This document shows, in pieces, positions 6,041 through 10,897 of a stretch of DNA of 10,897 nucleotides. The position numbers and the translations under genes are program-made. Source of the stretch: Eggerthella sp. CAG:209. Its GTDB lineage: Bacteria; Actinomycetota; Coriobacteriia; Coriobacteriales; Eggerthellaceae. Position 1 is the first letter of the stretch. Each line of letters opens with the position of its first letter. The stretch is taken from contig FR884592.1 of assembly GCA_000436075.1 (NCBI GenBank), positions 1,079 to 11,975 on the forward strand. The letters run 5' to 3'. Below the pieces are notes generated by a model, which was given only the letters and a program-made list of their open reading frames with translations, was not told the DNA's origin and searched no databases.

Positions 6041-6878
6041 TGCGCCCCTCCTCTCGCCTTTGCTGGCAGTACGCCGTGTCGTTGCACTGGTAATATGTTT
6101 CGCCCGTTTCCTCGTCCACCAATTCGTCCAGGTACACATCGGTGGCACCGCACAGGCGACAGCTCTCCCCCTCAAAGCTCTCTACCGCAAAGGGGTAATC
6201 TTCGAAATCGAGCGGATGAACATGGGTAAAAGGCGGGACGGCATAGATCTTCTTTTCACGACCCGCACCCAAAAGCGTCAGGTTCTGAGCCATGTTAAGC
6301 CTCATCGTGTCGAAGCGGGGAATGGGCGAAGGGGCCATTACATAGCGCCCTTCCACCAAACACGGGTGGTCTGCGTTGGTGACGGTATGCCCATAGCGCA
6401 CGATCTGGTCAAACAGCCCCAGCCACGCCCCGGTGTAGTCTGCCTCGGCATGAAGCACGCGCGTTTTTGCCTCGCTTGGCTCGAAATTTCGCAGGGGCTC
6501 GGGCATCGGAACCTGCAGAACAAGTATCTGATCTGCCGAAAGCGGCTGTTCTGGGATGCGATGGCGGGATTGGACAAGGGTTGCATGCTGCGTTTTCTCG
6601 GTGACCTCAACATCAGTGGTTTCGACCACGAGCTTCTTTATGTTCACCGCATTCACGCTGTCATCGGCGCCTTGATCGATCACCTTCAGCACGTCGCCCT
6701 GACCAATAAGCACCAACGTTATCTGCAAGCCGCCCGTGCCCCAACCTCGGCCAATAGGCATTTCGCGCGAAGCGAAGGGAATCTGATGGCCCGGAATGGA
6801 AACACCCTTGATAATGGCGCGGCGAATCTCGCGCTTCGACGCCTCATCGAAAAAGGCAAAGTTATAGAGCTGGCACAT
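6033..6878 (-). CDS. phnJ: C-P lyase catalytic subunit PhnJ (radical SAM)
   Basis: A 281-residue protein, the same length as E. coli PhnJ. It cleaves the C-P bond of ribose-1-phosphonate 5-phosphate, giving an alkane (methane from methylphosphonate) and 5-phosphoribose-1,2-cyclic phosphate. The iron-sulfur motif is intact: Cys240, Cys243 and Cys265 (CX2CX21C), followed by the catalytic thiol Cys271 (E. coli Cys272). Gly30 in SIPGHQIPF matches the glycyl-radical residue Gly32. Other family signatures are REMPIGRGWGTGGLQ (38-52), KVIDQGADDSVNAV, FQVPMPEPLR-like and GAGREKKIYAVPPFTHV. It starts at 6878 in a TAATG junction, sharing one base with the phnI stop, and ends inside the start of phnK (8-nt overlap), so translation is coupled on both sides. 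It is expected in the cytoplasmic PhnGHIJ complex. All key residues are present. Confidence 0.97.
   Translation of the reverse strand: MCQLYNFAFFDEASKREIRRAIIKGVSIPGHQIPFASREMPIGRGWGTGGLQITLVLIGQGDVLKVIDQGADDSVNAVNIKKLVVETTDVEVTEKTQHATLVQSRHRIPEQPLSADQILVLQVPMPEPLRNFEPSEAKTRVLHAEADYTGAWLGLFDQIVRYGHTVTNADHPCLVEGRYVMAPSPIPRFDTMRLNMAQNLTLLGAGREKKIYAVPPFTHVHPLDFEDYPFAVESFEGESCRLCGATDVYLDELVDEETGETYYQCNDTAYCQQRREEGRNE
6045..6052 (-). promoter_or_regulatory. Ribosome binding site deciding the phnK start
   Basis: Read on the minus strand, AGGAGGGG is followed after 4 nt by the ATG at 6040. It lies within the end of phnJ and supports the shorter phnK start over the in-frame ATG at 6175. Confidence 0.75.
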
Positions 6879-8020
6879 TACTGCCCATCCCCCTCCACGG
6901 TTGAGCGCACACTGGAAAGCTTTGATTGGAACGTTACGTAGTGCGGCAACTTCAAATGAGAAACGAAGCCGGTAGCCTCAACGCCGTCCACGTGGTATAA
7001 AACGAATTCCTCGTCCTGCGTTGGGTAGCGCTTGTCGCCCTGTTCAAGGCAGAAATCAAGAACGCTCATCGCAATTGCCTTCGTCTCTTGACGCCCCATC
7101 ACCATGCCGTACCCCACCTTGAAGCCCATCTGCGACTTGCCTTCCCTGGAGCGATCCACCGCAAACACGCTTTCCACTTCCGTCACAGGAATGTTGCCCA
7201 GGTAGTAGGCGTCGTCTTCGCTGGCATCATCAGCCAAAGGGTGGTCTACCAGCACTTCAGCCGAACCGCAGCGCAATTCTCCCACCGTAGGGTGCGAAGG
7301 GCCAAAGCCCCTAATGGCCGCATACCCTAAGGTAGTTACGCCCTGGGTCATGCCGCGGGCCAACGTCTGCAAACGCGCAGACCGTGGCGCAGGAAACACC
7401 AGCGGCTCCATGGTCACGTCAACAGGAGCCTCGTTGTTTTCGGCGCATTCATCGATCAAGCCTTCTTCGCGCAGATAGCCCAGCACCTTCGGCTTATGCT
7501 TCAGCTTCGCCGCAGCAGCACGATGTTCCTCGCGCTCCTCTTCGCTGAGCGCCGCCCATTCCGCATCCAGCTCATCGTCGTAAGCACGGCGCACCTTCGC
7601 CGCATCTTCGTCGGTCTCGTGCTCCAAATCGAAGCGAATCAAGCGGTGGGAATAATCGCGCGTTGCCCCCAGCAGCTGACCTCCAAGAACATCCTTGAAA
7701 GCCGCCGAGATACGACGCTCAACCGCCATGTTTTCGCCCTTGATCTCGCGCGAGACATACGGGCGTTCAAGCGTCGAGCGAAACGCGCGCAGCAGAAACA
7801 CCGCCTCTTCGGGCGAGCCCTGTGCCTGCTTCAATGCCACTGCAGCAAGGCGAGGCGCGTAGAGAGAGGCTTCGCCCATCACCTGTTCCACAAGACCGGG
7901 AAACGCATCTTCCACCGCGTCGGCAGAAACGCCATCCGAGCCTTCAACGCGCTCGCGCTCAAGGAGCTTAAGGCTTTCTTCGATGGTAAGGCCGCCGCCA
8001 CGTACTGCAACGTACCCCAT
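6878..8020 (-). CDS. phnI: C-P lyase subunit PhnI (nucleoside phosphorylase-like)
   Basis: A 380-residue protein matching PhnI along its length: GYVAVRGG at the N-terminus, VALKQAQGSPEEAVFLLRAF (61-80), ERRISAAFKDVLGGQLLG (101-118), DYSHRLIRF, FPAPRSARLQTLARG, GFGPSHPTVGELR and DEEFVLYHVDGVEATGF (336-352). The C-terminal SHLKLPHYV retains His355 and His360, equivalent to the metal-binding His328 and His333 of the E. coli protein. PhnI displaces adenine from ATP (or GTP) and, with PhnG, H and L, links the phosphonate to ribose C1. Compared with E. coli (354) it is 26 residues longer, with a highly charged segment around 138-176 rich in Glu, Ala and Arg that probably forms a helix. The start has GGGGAGG 7 nt upstream and shares one base with the phnH stop (TAATG). 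Confidence 0.96.
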   Translation of the reverse strand: MGYVAVRGGGLTIEESLKLLERERVEGSDGVSADAVEDAFPGLVEQVMGEASLYAPRLAAVALKQAQGSPEEAVFLLRAFRSTLERPYVSREIKGENMAVERRISAAFKDVLGGQLLGATRDYSHRLIRFDLEHETDEDAAKVRRAYDDELDAEWAALSEEEREEHRAAAAKLKHKPKVLGYLREEGLIDECAENNEAPVDVTMEPLVFPAPRSARLQTLARGMTQGVTTLGYAAIRGFGPSHPTVGELRCGSAEVLVDHPLADDASEDDAYYLGNIPVTEVESVFAVDRSREGKSQMGFKVGYGMVMGRQETKAIAMSVLDFCLEQGDKRYPTQDEEFVLYHVDGVEATGFVSHLKLPHYVTFQSKLSSVRSTVEGDGQ

Positions 8021-8655
8021 TACGCCACCTCCCCTTTTCTTCCGCCCAAGCAGGTGAACGTATTTTCGATGCGGGTGGTACGAGGAAGCGCCGCCACGTT
8101 GCCCTCGCCGTCAACAAGCAAGATCTCGATGCCGCAGGGGTACCCATCGGCCCGCTCCGCGCGAGCATGCGCCCATTCCGCTTGGCTTACATACAGTTCG
8201 GCGGTCTTTTCGATGCCAGGCCCCGAAAGCTCAAAGCACGTTAAGTCCTTGGCGGGAGCTGTGGAGATGGAATCGACCAGCAAAACAACCGTGGCGCCCC
8301 TTTCCGGTTCCTCAAGCGTGCCCGGCTTTGCCTGGGCAATCGCTTCAGCATGAACCGCGTCGCTTGCCACGGGGGCCAACACGAAATCGGCCCCTTGCGC
8401 GTGAGCCTGCTTTGCGTGGGTTTGCACGGTCAGCCAACGAGCAACATCCTGCGATGCGGGCCCAACCGAGCAAAAGGTCACCGCCTGATCAACAAAAAGG
8501 CGCACCGCTGTTTCAAAACAGCCCGGCACTGGCGCAGTCTCGCCGCTTTTCGGAAAAGCATCAACCTGCCCAACGGTGCCAGGGCGAGCAAAGACTTCCA
8601 GCACCTGCCGAAACGCGCGCTGGGCCACATGGGTTTCTATATTATTCGCAATCAT
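8020..8655 (-). CDS. phnH: C-P lyase core-complex subunit PhnH
   Basis: A 211-residue protein (E. coli 194) of the PhnH family, which has a PLP-transferase-like fold without a cofactor site and is a core component of the PhnG2H2I2J2 complex. Visible family features are QRAFRQVLEVFARPGTV (12-28), the stretch around TCFELSGPGIEKTAEL and the C-terminal YPCGIEILLVDGEGNVAALP followed by RTTRIE, which match the PhnH C-terminal block (PxGIDLIL...AIPRTT). No catalytic residue is assigned in this family. The ATG at 8655 follows the phnG stop by only 2 nt; the best site is GGAAG inside the end of phnG, so translation probably depends on ribosomes finishing phnG. Its own stop shares a base with the phnI start. 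Confidence 0.93.
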   Translation of the reverse strand: MIANNIETHVAQRAFRQVLEVFARPGTVGQVDAFPKSGETAPVPGCFETAVRLFVDQAVTFCSVGPASQDVARWLTVQTHAKQAHAQGADFVLAPVASDAVHAEAIAQAKPGTLEEPERGATVVLLVDSISTAPAKDLTCFELSGPGIEKTAELYVSQAEWAHARAERADGYPCGIEILLVDGEGNVAALPRTTRIENTFTCLGGRKGEVA

Positions 8656-8657
8656 CC

Positions 8658-9086
8658 TTAAACTTCCATCGTCGAAAAATCCACCTGGGTACGGAGCAAC
8701 GCCTCCGCGCGCTTTTGCTCCGCTTCAGCCAAACGCTGCCGCTCTTCCTCGAGCATCTCTTCCCAAGCCAGCAGTAAAATCTCGTTGCCGCCTACGGCAT
8801 ACACCGCATCGACAATCGCCAAATCACGGGCTTTCTTGCGGTCCTCTCCCAGCACCATGCCGTAGCCATGGGCGCCACCGATGCGAACTGCGCACGAGGT
8901 CATAAGCGCTTCGCCCAGATAAAACAGGCTGCACTGAGCTCCCTCGCGCACCTTCACCATCACCAGCTCCTCTGTGGGTTCCCTCACCATCGCAACGGCA
9001 TAAAGCTGTTCCGCTTCGCACGCCATACGGGAAAGGACCTTGCGACTGCCTTCCACCAAAATGCGTGTACGTTCTTTTCTGTTCAT
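8658..9086 (-). CDS. phnG: C-P lyase core-complex subunit PhnG
   Basis: A 142-residue protein (E. coli 150). The family pattern is recognisable: TRILVEGSRKVLSRMA at the N-terminus, EELVMVKVREGAQCSLFYLGEALMT-like strand region, CAVRIGGAHGYGMVLGEDRKKARDLAIVDA in the middle and a C-terminal TQVDFSTM that matches the RVDFFTM ending of E. coli PhnG. A charged helix (EEMLEEERQRLAEAEQKRAE) precedes that ending. PhnG forms the core complex with PhnH, I and J and is required for phosphonate-ribose coupling; its own chemistry is not known. The start has AGGAGA 5 nt upstream and lies 8 nt after the phnE2 stop; phnH begins 2 nt after it ends. Confidence 0.92.
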   Translation of the reverse strand: MNRKERTRILVEGSRKVLSRMACEAEQLYAVAMVREPTEELVMVKVREGAQCSLFYLGEALMTSCAVRIGGAHGYGMVLGEDRKKARDLAIVDAVYAVGGNEILLLAWEEMLEEERQRLAEAEQKRAEALLRTQVDFSTMEV

Positions 9087-9094
9087 CTTTTCTC

Positions 9095-10003
9095 CTAGTT
9101 CTGCACGATGAAGCGCTTGCGCAATTGAGTCGAAAGAAGCTCCAGCGCAACGGCAACCGCGAAGCAGAAGTACACGATTAGGCCCACTTCATGGATGTCG
9201 TAATAGAAGCTGCCCGCCAAAAATAGCTGATAGCCGATGCCACCCGCGCCCGCAACGGCGCCCACGGCAACAGCGTTGACGAAGTTGATTTCGAAGCGAA
9301 TGAATGTCCAGGAAAGAATCTCAGACAGCTTTTCGGGTACAACAGCGGAAAACACCACCTGCCACCATGAAGCGCCCGAGGCGCGCAGGGCTTCCACCAC
9401 GCCGGGGTCAACCTCTTCGAAACTTTCTGAATAAGCCTTAGTCAGGTACGCAATGCCGTGGAACAAGAGGCCCGCCACCGCTGCTTCGGGGCCTAGCCCG
9501 ATAGCAACCGTGAAGATAAGCACCCATAAGATGGTGGGAACGGCGCGGAACAGCGACATAACCGCCTTGATGGCGTTCGAAGCCACGCGGTTCGACAGGT
9601 TCATGGCCGCGCAAAGCCCCAAAACGAAAGCGATAACCGCACCCAGCACCGTGGTGAGCGTTGCAAGAGCTAATGAAACGAAGAGGCCGTCCACTAAATC
9701 GGGAAGGGTGAAATGCCCGCCGAGTCCTGGCTGCGTAAGCATGGTTGCAGAGTCGCCCAGAGCATTTGACGTTGCCTCCAAAAGAGGTGTGTCGCCGTAA
9801 TCCATCAGCACGAAGGTCAACACCGTTACCGCTGCCAGTAAGCCCAGCGTTGCCCCAAGCACCGCATTCGACTTGTTCATGCAGCGCGTCTTAATCTTGC
9901 CGGTTCGCGAAACGCGCGCTCCGGCGCAAGCCGCGCCTTCACAAGCCTTGCCCTGATGATCTACAGGCTGGTAAGCTGCGCCTTCTTTAGCAAACTGACT
10001 CAT
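9095..10003 (-). CDS. phnE: Phosphonate ABC transporter permease PhnE (second copy)
   Basis: A 302-residue inner-membrane permease of the binding-protein-dependent type. The cytoplasmic coupling (EAA) loop is clear at about 204-224: EALRASGASWWQVVFSAVVP. Hydrophobic segments lie near 47-67, 107-133, 155-172, 175-187, 240-265 and 272-289. The first 41 residues are hydrophilic and Ala/Lys/Arg-rich, unlike compact PhnE proteins. A start at Met42 (ATG at 9880) would remove them, but it has no Shine-Dalgarno site, whereas the chosen ATG at 10003 has AAGGAGG 8 nt upstream and overlaps the preceding stop as ATGA. It probably pairs with the upstream PhnE as a heterodimer importing phosphonate or phosphate esters, with PhnC and PhnD encoded outside the window. 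Substrate specificity cannot be read from the sequence. Confidence 0.9.
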   Translation of the reverse strand: MSQFAKEGAAYQPVDHQGKACEGAACAGARVSRTGKIKTRCMNKSNAVLGATLGLLAAVTVLTFVLMDYGDTPLLEATSNALGDSATMLTQPGLGGHFTLPDLVDGLFVSLALATLTTVLGAVIAFVLGLCAAMNLSNRVASNAIKAVMSLFRAVPTILWVLIFTVAIGLGPEAAVAGLLFHGIAYLTKAYSESFEEVDPGVVEALRASGASWWQVVFSAVVPEKLSEILSWTFIRFEINFVNAVAVGAVAGAGGIGYQLFLAGSFYYDIHEVGLIVYFCFAVAVALELLSTQLRKRFIVQN

Positions 10004-10878
10004 AGGATGCGCCTCCTTACATAGTTGGAAACGCTTTCGCAGCAGATAACAACCACCACGATCAGCAGAATCACCAAGCCCGCCACGTCATAGCGGAAGC
10101 TCTTGTAAAACAGGTTGAACACGAACCCGATGCCCGTACCGGTAAGGATGCCCACCAGAGTGGCGTCACGAATGTTGGTCTCCACCATGTACAGCATCCA
10201 GCTCACTACTGAAGTGACCGAAAGGGGAATTACTCCCTGCGCCACAACCTGCAAATAGCTCGCGCCCGTGGCCCGAAGCGCCTCGATGGTACCCGAGCTT
10301 ATTTCGTCGATGCTTTCCAAAAAGCAACGGGTCAGGTAACCGAAGCTGCCTAGGAACAGCGCCAGAAAGCCGGTGAACTCGCTTTGATGGAACGAGAACA
10401 AAAGGATAAAAGCCCAGGCAACAACGGGAATGTTACGGAACAGCGATGCGATACCGCGCGCCAAAACCTGCGCCACGCCGCCGAGTCCCACCGAACGCGA
10501 CCCAAGCACCGCAACCACATAGGCAAGCAGCGCCGCCGTGGTGCTGACAGCAATCGAGTCGAGCACCGTGGAAAGAAGCGCAGGCATAATCTGCGGCAAT
10601 TTTTCAAGTGATGCGGCACTTGGCAAGAAGTTCACCGCCATCCAGGCAAGACCGCCAGGGATATCGGCTGCCGCCTCCATAAAGTCGAAATCGACATACG
10701 CACCGGAAAGCGCGTTGATGGCAAGAAAGCCCGCCACCAACCCCACAATGCACAGCGTTCGCTTCCGAAAGAACCAACGAGCGGTATAGGCCTCCGCTGC
10801 CGCCCTGGTTTCATTGCCGGCGAAAACCGCCGAGCGGCCTTCGTCGGAGGCTGTTGCCTTCGCAAACTTGATGGTCAT
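10000..10878 (-). CDS. phnE: Phosphonate ABC transporter permease PhnE (first copy)
   Basis: A 292-residue permease related to but clearly different from the next gene. The EAA loop is at about 199-219: EALRATGASYLQVVAQGVIP. Hydrophobic segments lie near 41-58, 105-127, 150-164, 168-183, 220-232, 240-256 and 266-281, and the segment FRNIPVVAWAFILLF (147-161) matches the RNIP motif of PhnE proteins. The ATG at 10878 has GAGGTG about 5 nt upstream. A TGA lies at 10888-10890 on the same strand, in a frame reading Ser-Cys-stop from the window edge, and could be the end of the preceding gene; phnC would be the expected neighbour, but only 10 bases of it would be visible. The last codons overlap phnE2 by 4 nt. 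The operon promoter is outside the window. Confidence 0.9.
   Translation of the reverse strand: MTIKFAKATASDEGRSAVFAGNETRAAAEAYTARWFFRKRTLCIVGLVAGFLAINALSGAYVDFDFMEAAADIPGGLAWMAVNFLPSAASLEKLPQIMPALLSTVLDSIAVSTTAALLAYVVAVLGSRSVGLGGVAQVLARGIASLFRNIPVVAWAFILLFSFHQSEFTGFLALFLGSFGYLTRCFLESIDEISSGTIEALRATGASYLQVVAQGVIPLSVTSVVSWMLYMVETNIRDATLVGILTGTGIGFVFNLFYKSFRYDVAGLVILLIVVVVICCESVSNYVRRRIL
10012..10018 (-). promoter_or_regulatory. Ribosome binding site deciding the phnE2 start
   Basis: Read on the minus strand, a consensus AAGGAGG inside the end of phnE1 lies 8 nt before the ATG at 10003. It supports the long N-terminus of the second permease over the internal Met42. Confidence 0.8.
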
Positions 10879-10897
10879 GCGCCCACCTCAACATGAG

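Noticed and set aside
6041..6175. Longer phnK start at 6175
   Set aside because: It would add 45 residues encoded over phnJ with no similarity to PhnK; the ATG at 6040 has a strong ribosome binding site and begins just before the family sequence.
1..10897. CRISPR array, tRNA or rRNA genes
   Set aside because: No regularly spaced direct repeats, no tRNA-like cloverleaf with a TTCGA arm and no rRNA signature were recognised on either strand.

Overview
The window carries most of a carbon-phosphorus (C-P) lyase (phn) operon on the minus strand. It reads right to left from about 10878 to 2215. At the left end, on the plus strand, are two unrelated genes. Base composition is moderately GC-rich (high fifties per cent by eye) and Shine-Dalgarno sites are strong. 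The operon uses a PHP-family cyclic phosphate dihydrolase (PhnPP), the enzyme type characterised from Eggerthella lenta and reported in Clostridium difficile. With the Cys-rich PhnK, this suggests a gut or anaerobic actinobacterium of the Coriobacteriia (Eggerthellales). That placement is inference, not proof.

Layout. Positions 2-847 (+): 3' part of a serine hydrolase of the beta-lactamase/transpeptidase fold, truncated by the window edge. Positions 848-1268: 421 bp without a convincing gene but dense in short perfect inverted repeats, possibly a structured RNA or leader. Positions 1269-1970 (+): a CmpB/DUF1113-type multi-pass membrane protein. Positions 1971-2214: the gap between convergent genes, filled almost entirely by a nested imperfect palindrome of about 240 bp that looks like a miniature mobile element. 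Positions 2215-10878 (-): in transcription order phnE1, phnE2, phnG, phnH, phnI, phnJ, phnK, phnM, phnL, phnPP. The genes overlap by 1, 4 or 8 nt or lie 2-11 nt apart; the only real gap is 75 nt between phnK and phnM.

How the genes work together. Two PhnE permeases, with a PhnC ATPase and PhnD binding protein presumably just beyond the right edge, import phosphonates. PhnG, PhnH, PhnI and PhnJ form the core complex, with ABC-type PhnK (and PhnL) bound to it. PhnI, helped by PhnG/H/L, attaches the phosphonate to C1 of ribose in ATP. PhnM removes pyrophosphate. The radical-SAM enzyme PhnJ cleaves the C-P bond, giving alkane and 5-phosphoribose-1,2-cyclic phosphate. PhnPP then converts that directly to ribose-5-phosphate and phosphate, so neither PhnP nor PhnN is needed and neither is present here.

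All signature residues of PhnJ, PhnI, PhnM and PhnPP that I can place are intact, so the pathway looks functional. The least explained parts are the two non-coding stretches and the four-cysteine insertion in PhnK.
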